Source of the DNA: Capitulum mitella
Lineage: Eukaryota > Arthropoda > Thecostraca > Pollicipedomorpha > Pollicipedidae
NCBI GenBank assembly: GCA_030062745.1
Contig: CP099849.1
Location: forward strand, 11,320,144 to 11,384,143
Length of the DNA: 64,000 nucleotides
Direction: 5' to 3'
Shown here: piece by piece, positions 56,801 to 64,000 of the stretch
Layout of the letters: every line of letters begins with the position of its first letter
Position numbering within the stretch: the first letter of the stretch is position 1
Position numbers and translations under genes: made by a program
Notes under the pieces: model-generated
Databases searched by the model: none
The model's input: only the letters and a program-made list of their open reading frames with translations
What the model was told of the DNA's origin: nothing

Positions 56801-59800
56801 GCTGTCCCTTCTCCAGCAGCAGGATGTTTTTATCGTGTTTTTGCTCCAGTAGCTGGTCTTACCCAAAGTGCCGTCGCCGGCAGCTGCCGAGCCTGCTCCA
56901 GCAACAGATGGTCTCCGCTGCTGAGTTTGCTCTAGCAGCTAGTCTCACCTGCTAAGCCTGCTCCAGCAGTTGGTCTCACCTGCTGAGCCTGCTCCAGCAG
57001 CTGGTCTCACCTGCTGAACCTGCTCCAGCAGCTGGTCTCACCTGCTGAGTCTGCTCCAGCAGCTGGTCTCACCTGCTGAGCTTGCTCCAGCAGCTGGTCT
57101 CACCTGCTGAGCCTGCTCCAGCAGCTGGTCTCACCTGCTGAGTCTGCTCCAGCAGCTGGTCTCGTTCCCGCCGGACCTCGGCGGCGGCCATCTCGGCGTC
57201 GGCCAGCTTCTGCAGCGCCTGCGCCTCGGCCTCCTGCAGCTCCTCCTGCGTCTGCGCGAGCTCCGACTCCAGCTCCTCCACCCGCTCGATGTAGACGGCC
57301 TTGGTCATCGAGTCCTCCATCAGGGCGGCCACGTCGAACACGTTGTCCAGGTAGGCCGAGATCTGCACCTGTCGGCGGCCGGGCGGGGCCGGTCAGGCGT
57401 CGGACAGGCCGCAGCTGAGAGGGGCGGGGCCGGGGGCACCTCAGGGGACCGGCAGCGTCGTCAGTCCTGCCCGCGGAGCGCCGGACCAACAGCGCGCGGA
57501 CGACGGTCTTGATGGTCATGAGCAATCGTCCGGGCAATACGTGAAAATTTGTCGTCGACTCATCACCACACCTAAAGGCGAGAGAAACGTCGACGCACGC
57601 AAGCGCCCGGTAGACTCTGACGAGTGAGCCTGCGAGAGCAGCCCGCGACGTCCCGCCTTAACGACAGCGTCCGTCAGCGCTGAGGCGGTCCGGCAGGTCA
57701 GCGTCCCGCTGACAAGACATCGCCACTAGGTTCCCTCACCCCAGGTCGGCGCGACGGTCCCAGCCTCGCTCACCTGGAGCTCCTCGCTCTCCGTGTTACG
57801 CAGCTTCTCTAGATACTCGTCCAGCCCCAGCATGGAGAACTCGTACTGCAGGTGCACCCGGAAGTTCATGTCCTCCACAGAGTGAACCACAATGTTGATG
57901 AACTGCATGCAGGCCACCTGTGGAGGAAGCAACAATTTTTCCGGGTGTCCACCGTAGACAGCACTTAGGCAACGACCCGTGACATCAACAACCAAGACAC
58001 CCGAGACCGCCCGCAACCACACTTTTTCTTACTTCGGCAAACGGTCAGCAGCACACCGCCTACAGCGCGCTTCGTCTCATGAATCAGACGTTATCGAACT
58101 AAGGCTGGCGCTGTGTTCAGCACATCCCATGTTCCGAGGCCAATCCCCAAAATTCAGCCACAACAGGCCGGTAAAATTCCAACGTGACGCTGGTTCTCAA
58201 CACCGAAAAAGCATCCAGCGACCGCAGAGGACACTTACCATGAACTCGATCTGAAACACCTCGTACTGGACAAAGTACTTCATCAGGGTCTGGAAGCGCC
58301 GGTCCTCGGCGCACACCTCCTTGAAGTTGGTGAAGGCGCCCAGGATGATCTGGTGGCCGCCCTTCACTAGACAGATGGCCGCCAGCAGCTCCAGCACCAG
58401 AGCCTTCGTCCTGCGCACCAGCAACGACGGCGGTCAGCGCCGCCGGACAGGCGGACGTCCGTGAGAGGCGGTCAGGGGACAGCAGGGCAGTCCGGCGATC
58501 TGCTGCTGTTTCAGAACAGGCTGACCAGAAACACTGCGAAAACGTCCGCGTACACCACTGTTGCAGTTTGTGTTCGTGGTGATGGCTATACAGTGTCGAA
58601 AGGAACATGTTCATGCAAGGAGATGCATCCTATGCCGAGAAGAAAAAGCCATGAACACCACTGCTTACGTTTGCATCACTTCCCAGTTGCCACCAAGTCG
58701 CTGAAGAACACGGAACACGTACAGATATGGAAATTATCACCAACAAAATGTCAAATGATTACTGGAAAACAAACCGACAACAGCGATCAAAACCGATGGG
58801 CTACGACACCCGCGAGTCGCAACCCAACTAGCTACATGGATTCGACTAAGGACACGGGTGCAGAAATTTGGTGGGACATGCTTTGCTGCGCCTTGCTGCA
58901 TGTCAGGAACGACTCCGTTACGTATTTTACGCTTCAAAACCGGACGGGAAACAGTCTGTCACATTCGATCTATGCAACTGCGGCTAATGTAAGGGCAATT
59001 TGAAAACAAAGACATAAAATCATCTGTACACAAGCAGCAGGGTACAGCAATGTCTGCTCACTGTTCGTTACACAGATGTTCAGTGCCGACGTCTGCAGCT
59101 TGGTGAACGGGGAATACAGAGGCAGTTATTCGGTCACGCTCCATCAGCTTCAGCTAAAACTTGAACTCAACCAAACACGTCAGTCCGTCCATTGCCGCGC
59201 AGCCGACTTTCTCAGGATTTTCCAGACTTCGTGCCGCCGCGCGCGACCCACTCCCACCCGGCCCCTCGGCATACGGGCAGTCGGACGAGTGGGGCATCGA
59301 GTGGTTTCCTGCGACCCGACCCGTCAATAGGCGATAAACATCGACGGTCCGACGTCGGAGCGCGTCCAAGGGCCGGGGCCAGCGAGGTACGACACGCCGC
59401 GGGCTCACAGGTCAGACGTCCAACGGAGCCAACCGGCGACAAGCCGGGCGGAGCGCATCCGGTCTGAGGTACTGCCCGGTCCCCGGCTCCGGCACGTACC
59501 AAGGCGCCGGCCAGACAACAATGAGCATCGAGGAGCAGCCCGAGCCAGAGCCGACCGGGCCGACAGTAAAACACCAGGCAGAGGCCCGACCTCCGCCCGG
59601 GACAACTCATCGGCCTTTAGAACGGCCTGAGCCTCTCCGCCAGCTCTGCAGTGATCAAGAGTTAAACGCTTTGTCTTCTGCGGAATTGTTTCATTTTGCC
59701 ACTTCCCGAAATCGTCGCCCTCTCGTGCACTTTTGGTATCACGTGCCACCGTGAGTGTCACGCTGCAGTCACGGTGGCACGTTGACATGACGCGCGAGGA

Positions 59801-62800
59801 CGGGCCGTTAACATGACGCATCCAGAAACCTCGCCATGATTTCACAACCGGAAAAAACGGCACATCCGTACCGCGCCGAGGCGGACAATCGTGTCGCTGC
59901 AGTCATCAGACCGCTGCAAAAACGTCGGCGACCTATCAGGCGACATCCTCCAAGCGCATCCGGCGTGGAACGCCTCCAACTGACGGTCCCGGCACAATAT
60001 CAGAGGGCACAGTACCGGTACAGTACCATCGCAGGCCCGAAAACTACCCCGTTTGAGATCACATGGGGTTTCCCATCCGGCACGAGGTCACGGGAGAATA
60101 CCATCCAGAGCCAAATCAGAGGGGTTACCACCCCGCATGAGATCACAGGGAAACACCACCCAGTAAGAAATCAGAGAGGCGCCACCCCACACGAGACCAG
60201 AGGGGAACGACCAGCCAGCACGAGATCAGAGGGAGGGTTCCGCCGGACTCCAGGCCACTGCCGTCGCCACACCCGCCGCCCCCGGGCGCCAGCCGGCCCG
60301 ACAGGTGTCCGCCAGCTCCCGCGGGCCGGGCGGCCGGAGCCGCGTGACCGCCGCCGGCAGCAGACGGCGCCCGTCCATTCGGACCGCGGTCACCGGGGGT
60401 CGGCCGATAGTGTCGCGCTGCTTCAGCGGCGCAGAACGCCCACCGTGCTCCAAACGTCAACACGTGTGGCCTCGTGGCTCCGTCTGTCCGCGGTTCACGC
60501 AGTGCTACGGTTGCTATGGGACCCCAGACGGATCCCAGTAACACGTCCAGGCCATAAGTCCCTATGCGGTAAAAACAAACAAACAAACAATAGGAATGCG
60601 GCAGACTGGTAGTGGTCGTGGGGAACGTGACAGGGAGAAACACAACACCGCGGACTAGAGGTGTGACACGTGATCGAGGGCAGAACAATACCACGGACCT
60701 CACTACGGCCACATGAACGGGCGCAGTACAATACCACAGTACAGACTATAAGGGCCAGGTGGCCGGGCGCAGTACAACACCACAGTCCACACTAAGGCCA
60801 CGTGGCCGGGCGCAGTACCATACCGCAGACCAGTTGTGCGGCACGTGACCAACTCCACCACAACACGTCATCCTGGTAGGCCGTCACGTGGCCATCACCG
60901 GCAAGATGTTCCCGCGTGGCCCCAGCATGATATCAAATATCATGCAAAAAACGCTCCAGCAGAGGTATGGTATCAGCAATGAAAAAATCAGAATGGCCAG
61001 GGCGAATCTCCTCTCATCTTTAATGCAGCGACTGTGATTCCACTACTTCAGGGTGTTAAAGAGTGCCGAAAGGTCATTCGTTTCCACATCCGCCCGCAGT
61101 AGATGCCACCCAGACACGAACGTTTTCCCACCAGGCGCTCCTGCCGTGACATCACTCCGACACGCCCCGCAAAAGCCTGGAGCCCTCTGGCACGTGAAGA
61201 CATAACGTCTCCGCCTCCGTGGCAGCTAATCGCTCTGTCCCGAGCTCGGCTGTAGGAGTCCGGGTCCCGGTTGCCGGCTGACGGCTCTTCAGGCCCCCCA
61301 GGCCACTCGCGGCCACTCCCAGCCGTGCCCTGCTGCCGGACAGCGGCTCCAGACCGGCGGCCGTCACGCTGACTCCGTGACGCCGCCGGCGGGGCCCGGC
61401 GCTGCCGTGACGCGACCCTGGGCCAGCCAGGAGGCGGCGGCAGCGGGCGCCAGTGGCCTCCACTCACCGCAAGCTCTTGTGGTTGAGGCTGAGCGCGATG
61501 TTGTTGATGGCCTCCTGGTGCTCGATGATCATGTTGAAACCGTACTGAAATCGACCAGGAGGGATACATCAACAGACAGCAGGTTTCGACCCATCGAGGA
61601 CAAATCCTGACTACGAGGCAGGCTTGAGGAGAAAATTACCTGCTCGCCATGGCGAGTCATAGCGAGAGCCTACTTGTGGTATTCACATAAACCAATGCTG
61701 CGAGCAAGAGTTCCAGCGGAATACTAAAACACCAGGATAATTAATCGGTGTGGGCAGGCGAACTAGAAATTAACTCATTTCGCAGTAGCCAGTACCCATC
61801 ACACAGCGTACATTTTGCTCTAATAGATCGGTATGGGGTTTCCTCTTGCCTGGGTAATCAGTACATTTCGTATATTTCGACCATAAGACGATGCCAGAGG
61901 CGCCGCCTTCTCGTTGGAACATAGACCGGCCGCCTGCAGGTAAAACGGCGCGCCTTTCGACCTCTAGCACCACCCTACATCATTACACTGGACCGGACTG
62001 GACCACCGGACCGGACCGGACCGTCCAGTGATCCAGTGATCCGATCGGACCGGAACGGACTAGACCGGGGCAGCCTGGAATGGACTGGACCTGACTGGAC
62101 TGGATTAGACCAGATCGGACCGAGCCACAGCCGGAACAGACCATCAGAGGCCGGCGGCGGGCTGGGCCGGGTCGGTGCTGGCCTGGCTGGGTCGGTCGGT
62201 TCAGAGCCGGCCCCCTCCCCTGAGTCACGCCGGGCGAGCGGGCCGGGCGTCCGCCGGCCGCGGCCGAGCGGCGCCGGACGGCGGCCATTTGTTTCCATCG
62301 CCGGCCGGCGGCGATCCGTCTTCGTTGTCGGCGCCGCCGCGGGACGTCCGGCCGCGGCGACAACAGCGGCGCGGCGGCGGCGACCGCGGCGCATTCCGGC
62401 GCCCCAGTCCGCCGGCGACCCCCGGAACACACGCCCCTCCCTGCCGGTGTCGGCGTCCGGCGGCCGCGGGACATGGACGGCCTGCCCCGCCGACGGATCC
62501 TCCTGCCTCCGGCGGCAGGCGGTCTACCCCACGGCGGTGGGTGCAGCAGTGGGTGACGTCAGATGCTGGTCCTTTAAGCCTTGATAGAACTGCAGTCTGT
62601 GCATCGCAATAAGCCCGTCTTGGTACGTGGCAAAGCTTCGGCTCGGAAGACCCCCCCCCCCCCGCATAGTTGGTAGCCCCACAGGGGTCGCAGGGAAAGG
62701 GATAAGAAGAAACACCTAACGCCTGACACGCCGCCATCACGCCTACTTGGACCGGCAGACGACTTCCGGCGGCTGCCCGGGGAACCTCTCGTGCCGCACC

Positions 62801-64000
62801 AGCAGCAGGCCTTGCGGCGCCGTCCCCTGGTCATAGAGCCTCGGTTCTGGTCCCGGTCTGCTGGCCCGGTCCTGGTCCTGGTCCTGATCCCTGTCAGCAG
62901 GCCCGGCCCCAGTCCCGGTCTGCCTGCCGGATTCTGGTCCTGACCGAGGTCTGCCGAGCCGGTCCTGGTCCTGGTCCTGATCTCTGTCAGCAGACCCGGT
63001 CCTGGTCCTGGTCAGCAGACCCGATCCTGGCCCCGGTCCTGATCCCTGTCAGCAGGCCCGGCCCCAGTCCCAGTCTGCCTGCCGGATTCTGGTCCTGACC
63101 GAGGTCTGCCGAGCCGGTCCTGGTCCCTGTGAGCAGGCCCAGTCCTGGTCCCGGTCCTGGTCCCGGTCTGACCAGGCCTCACCGGTCCCGGCCATCCCCG
63201 TCTCCGTTCGTCAGGCGGCCGTGAGTCAGCTCGGCGTACAGTCGTCATCCCACGGCCGTCACGTCCCCGGCCGGAGACCCGGCCGATACGCCGAGACCGC
63301 AGGCCCGGTCAACACGTCCGAGACCGCAGGCCCGGCCAACACGTCAGAGACCGCAGGCCCGGCCAACACGTCCGCGAGCGGAGCTCCGGCCGCCGCGACA
63401 CGGCCGCCGCGGACGGAAGCGCGCGACCAGGCGACCACACGCGGGCAAACCCAGCGGCCAGCGCAGCGCCCAAGGCCGGCGGTCCGGCCTAAGTTCCGGC
63501 GCGCCGAACCGGTGTCACTGGCCAAACGAGGCCCAACTACGCGCCAGTTGCGTGTTGGTGATTAAGCCGTCATGTCCCCGGCTGTAGCGGGCGCCAGCAC
63601 GGGCAAATCAAGTCCACTGCGACAAACGGGCCGGCGCGGCCCCTTCCCGACACCGCGCTCCAACCGAACGGCCGGCAGACGCTGACGCAGCGCTGGGCTG
63701 CCATCTGCGGTCAAATCAATTATCTCCCACTCAGTCCCCTCGTCAGTTCCACGCAGCCGGCCCGGACGAGATGAGCTGACGCGAGATCAGATTCCGCCGC
63801 GCACAGCCGTCGCAGTCCTCGGCCTGACGCGGCGGCCCACCTTGTTGTTCATGATGGCGCGCAGGCACATGATGCAGACATGGATGTCGTCCTTGGTGTC
63901 GCCCATGTTGAGCTTGCTCATGTGACGGGAAGCCCGCTTGAGCCGGAGCGTGTCCAGCTGGTCGCTGTAGCTCTGGCGGGCCCAGGTGGCGCGCTCGAAG
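47594..64000 (-). CDS. Frl: Formin-like protein, FMNL/Frl orthologue (14 exons, 5' incomplete)
   Basis: Fourteen minus-strand exons join in phase and give about 867 residues up to the TGA at 47594-47596. Domains, counted from the window edge: GBD/FH3 armadillo region (about 1-240: [51 protein letters not shown]), a coiled coil (about 208-300), FH1 polyproline (about 315-360), FH2 (about 375-757, including NWIALKPNQ with the lasso Trp, [45 protein letters not shown]), and a DAD tail ([10 protein letters not shown] then RRSQRKR). FMNL formins are Rho-family-GTPase-controlled actin nucleators/elongators at the cortex; FH1 recruits profilin-actin and FH2 caps the barbed end. The GBD start and promoter are beyond 64 kb. 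FH1 contains an apparent one-base frame break, probably an assembly error. Introns hold many minisatellites, two of them on splice donors. Confidence 0.94.
47989..48165 (-). repeat. 42-bp minisatellite, four copies
   Basis: The unit is ACCCCCAGTGTGGCTGCTAG followed by TGACGCGGAACAATATATGGAG. The last two copies carry a 7-bp GAGGCAG insertion. It is in the last formin intron. Confidence 0.85.
48166..49207 (-). other. Frl last intron, unique part
   Basis: No gene is seen. An imperfect 14-bp inverted repeat (GCCAAGCCGTAGCC at about 48722 and GGCTACGGCTTGGG at about 48780) encloses about 45 bp. Confidence 0.5.
49208..49324 (-). CDS. Frl: Frl exon m (post-FH2 helix)
   Basis: 39 codons: [39 protein letters not shown]. 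Basic helical linker. Acceptor GGCCGACAG, donor CAG|GTCGGT, phase 0. Confidence 0.92.
49690..50345. repeat. ~160-bp satellite-like repeat, four copies, in Frl intron
   Basis: Copies start with GGTATGTCCAATACGGGA at 49707, 49883, 50042 and a diverged one at 50200 (spacings 176, 159 and 158). Each contains GGGTTTGGGTGGGGTTAATT, a CGGACCGG segment and GCCGGGCGGTGGCCGTGC. No coding sequence. Confidence 0.85.
50461..50493. repeat. 13-bp perfect inverted repeat with 7-base loop
   Basis: ATCTTATACCGCG, loop GCCGAAG, then CGCGGTATAAGAT. It sits between the 160-bp satellite and the TTAGG array. Confidence 0.85.
50556..50973. repeat. Interstitial (TTAGG)n telomere-like array
   Basis: About 420 bp of GGTTA pentamers, interrupted by GGTAA, GGTTTTGTTA and GGTTGGTAA variants that recur at similar spacing. 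TTAGG is the ancestral arthropod telomere repeat. It lies inside the intron between formin exons l and m. Confidence 0.9.
50974..51784. other. Frl intron, AT-rich part
   Basis: Markedly AT-rich (51.0-51.3 kb), then mixed. No feature seen. Confidence 0.6.
51785..51917 (-). CDS. Frl: Frl exon l (end of FH2)
   Basis: It encodes [40 protein letters not shown] and KAFQ. Acceptor GACGTTCAG, donor CAG|GTGAGG, phase 0. Confidence 0.95.
51945..52105 (-). repeat. CAGGT/CAGGC pentamer array in Frl intron
   Basis: GTCAGGTCAGGTC blocks alternate with GGCCAGGCCAGGCC blocks, starting 28 bp upstream of the exon l acceptor. It ends near 52105. Confidence 0.85.
52492..52642 (-). CDS. Frl: Frl exon k (FH2)
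   Basis: It encodes [40 protein letters not shown] and FLANAEDKL. Acceptor TTGGTGCAG, donor TTGCG|GTGAGG, phase 2. Confidence 0.95.
52643..53041 (-). other. Frl intron between exons j and k
   Basis: 399 bp, no feature recognised. Confidence 0.7.
53042..53321 (-). CDS. Frl: Frl exon j (FH2 core)
   Basis: It encodes [76 protein letters not shown] and LTYVERAAQ. The GNYMN-KRG-A-GFKL signature is diagnostic of FH2. Donor CAGG|GTGAGC, phase 1. Confidence 0.97.
53583..53747 (-). CDS. Frl: Frl exon i (FH2)
   Basis: 55 codons: [55 protein letters not shown]. Acceptor GCGGCCGTCAG, donor CCG|GTCAGT, phase 0. Confidence 0.95.
53775..54095 (-). repeat. 33-bp minisatellite, about 9-10 copies
   Basis: The plus-strand unit is GGCGGGGAGGCAGGAGACAC followed by AGTCACGGGGGAC. 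The period is a multiple of three, so both strands stay open (the spurious frame at 53484-54281). It lies directly upstream of the exon i acceptor. Confidence 0.9.
54283..54419 (-). CDS. Frl: Frl exon h (FH2)
   Basis: It encodes [40 protein letters not shown] and EEEVRA. Acceptor TTCCACCACAG; donor chosen at GCC|GTCAGA because it continues correctly into exon i. Confidence 0.9.
54640..55592 (-). repeat. 40-bp minisatellite, about 24 copies, including the exon g donor
   Basis: The plus-strand unit is CTATGTTCCTCTGCTGGGTA followed by TCAGTCGTCCTCAAATTAAC. The unit at 55571-55592 is exonic and supplies the splice donor (the CTGAC|CTATG boundary). Intron copies retain CATAG|GTTAAT or mutate to CATAG|CTTAGT. 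Copies diverge towards 54.6 kb, so the newest expansion is in the middle (54.97-55.45 kb). Confidence 0.9.
55571..55781 (-). CDS. Frl: Frl exon g (FH2)
   Basis: It encodes [58 protein letters not shown]. Acceptor TACGCTACAG, donor CATAG|GTCAGT, phase 1. Its last about 22 bases are a unit of the 40-bp array that fills the following intron. Confidence 0.95.
56085..56493 (-). CDS. Frl: Frl exon f (coiled coil, FH1 polyproline, start of FH2), with an apparent 1-bp frame break
   Basis: It begins [38 protein letters not shown]. It then has about 21 consecutive prolines in the same frame. After VAAGSRW this frame is no longer formin-like and ends at a TAA (56095-56097). The other frame gives [39 protein letters not shown] and IALKPNQ at the donor CAG|GTGGGT. 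The exon is 409 nt, one more than a multiple of three, so a single extra base (or two missing) lies around 56200-56260. No GT-AG intron can reconcile the frames. Confidence 0.85.
56494..56893 (-). other. Frl intron between exons e and f (distal part)
   Basis: 400 bp between the array and exon f. It contains clustered CGTCACG motifs at 56.57-56.63 kb; nothing else is recognised. Confidence 0.6.
56894..57165 (-). repeat. 31-bp minisatellite spanning exon e end and its splice donor
   Basis: On the plus strand the unit is CTGCTGAGCCTGCTCCAGCA followed by GCTGGTCTCAC, about 8.7 copies. The first unit is coding (DQLLEQTQQ) and carries the real donor. Six further exact copies of CAG|GTGAGA follow at 31-bp spacing. 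Because 31 is 1 modulo 3, use of the next donors shifts frame, and readthrough meets a TGA in the third unit. Confidence 0.9.
57135..57368 (-). CDS. Frl: Frl exon e (end of FH3, coiled coil)
   Basis: 78 codons: [19 protein letters not shown], then the heptad-rich [20 protein letters not shown], ending [13 protein letters not shown]. Acceptor GCCGACAG, donor CAG|GTGAGA. The last about 26 coding bases and the donor form the first unit of the 31-bp array that continues into the intron. Confidence 0.93.
57369..57773 (-). other. Frl intron between exons d and e
   Basis: 405 bp, GC-rich, no feature recognised. Confidence 0.7.
57774..57917 (-). CDS. Frl: Frl exon d (FH3)
   Basis: 48 codons: [48 protein letters not shown]. 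Acceptor CCTCCACAG, donor CAG|GTGAGC, phase 0 both sides. Confidence 0.95.
58239..58410 (-). CDS. Frl: Frl exon c (FH3)
   Basis: It encodes [40 protein letters not shown] and [17 protein letters not shown]. This is the most conserved FMNL FH3 segment. Donor ATG|GTAAGT, phase 0. Confidence 0.95.
60050..60240 (-). repeat. ~34-bp diverged repeat
   Basis: Five to six units around ACCACCCCGCATGAGATCAC then AGGGAA. Intronic. Confidence 0.6.
60705..60835 (-). repeat. ~53-bp repeat, 2-3 copies
   Basis: GTGGCCGGGCGCAGTACAAC and ACCACAGTCCACACTAAGGC units. A related earlier stretch lies at 60.6-60.7 kb. Intronic. Confidence 0.6.
61468..61544 (-). CDS. Frl: Frl exon b (FH3)
   Basis: It encodes [20 protein letters not shown] then NHKSL and a split Arg codon. 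Acceptor CGATTTCAG, donor TTGCG|GTGAGT, phase 2. Confidence 0.9.
61985..62120 (-). repeat. GGACC/TGGAC pentamer array
   Basis: Irregular (TGGAC/CGGAC)n on the plus strand. Intronic, next to a very GC-rich block at 62.2-62.5 kb. Confidence 0.8.
62845..63180 (-). repeat. GGTCCTG-rich nested tandem repeat
   Basis: GGTCCTGGTCCTG runs alternate with a longer CAGCAGGCCCGGCCCCAGTC block that is itself repeated at about 62895 and 63053. Intronic. Confidence 0.75.
63283..63372 (-). repeat. 27-bp repeat, about 3.3 copies
   Basis: The unit is CGAGACCGCAGGCCCGGCCA followed by ACACGTC on the plus strand. Intronic. Confidence 0.8.
63841..64000 (-). CDS. Frl: Frl exon a (partial; GBD/FH3)
   Basis: It runs off the right edge. 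It encodes [32 protein letters not shown] and [15 protein letters not shown]. Donor AAG|GTGGGC, phase 0. Confidence 0.88.

Larger units (their letters stand above)
58411..61467 (-). other. Frl intron between exons b and c
   Basis: 3.06 kb. It contains the two repeat tracts listed at 60 kb. The remaining sequence has no exon or RNA feature that I can support. Confidence 0.6.

Noticed and set aside
56894..57165. CRISPR-like repeat array
   Set aside because: Units are head-to-tail with no unique spacers, in an animal intron. The same applies to every other minisatellite in the window.

Overview
The window is animal nuclear DNA. It has multi-exon genes with GT-AG introns and no operons, Shine-Dalgarno sites or prophage genes. 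The proteins read most like arthropod orthologues: the DEAD-box helicase looks like Drosophila Belle, the formin looks like Drosophila Frl, and there is a (TTAGG)n tract, the arthropod telomere motif. Exons are very GC-rich with GC-ending codons, whereas the repeat-filled spacers at 14-34 kb are AT-rich. A crustacean is plausible, but the species cannot be fixed from the sequence alone.

Layout. (1) 3.4-11.2 kb, plus strand: the last two exons of a FAM43-like PTB/PID-domain protein; its 5' exon(s) lie left of the window. (2) 11.7-34.8 kb: a gene-poor spacer holding a tRNA-derived SINE, a decayed transposon-like gene, three copies of a 1.2-kb TTAA-flanked (piggyBac-like) non-autonomous element, at least five copies of a 160-bp foldback MITE, a rearranged mariner, TA microsatellites and many minisatellites. 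(3) 34.8-44.0 kb, plus strand: a complete 12-exon DDX3/Belle RNA helicase. The exon phases chain without conflict to 731 residues, and all the helicase motifs checked are present. (4) 44.0-47.6 kb: a GC-rich convergent intergenic/3'-UTR zone. (5) 47.6-64.0 kb, minus strand: fourteen exons of a formin-like (FMNL/Frl) gene running from the GBD/FH3 region through FH1 and FH2 to the DAD tail and stop; its 5' end lies right of the window.

The three genes are unrelated housekeeping/developmental genes (adaptor, translation/RNA helicase, actin nucleator) and do not form a system. The most unusual feature is how tandem arrays relate to gene structure. Nearly every large intron carries its own private 26-42-bp minisatellite. 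In two formin introns the array is built from the end of the preceding exon plus its 5' splice site, giving rows of duplicated donors. Other points are two consecutive stop-free, phase-preserving introns in the helicase gene, an interstitial telomere-like array inside a formin intron, and a one-base frame break in the formin FH1 polyproline tract. No CRISPR array, bacterial defence island or new enzymatic system was found.
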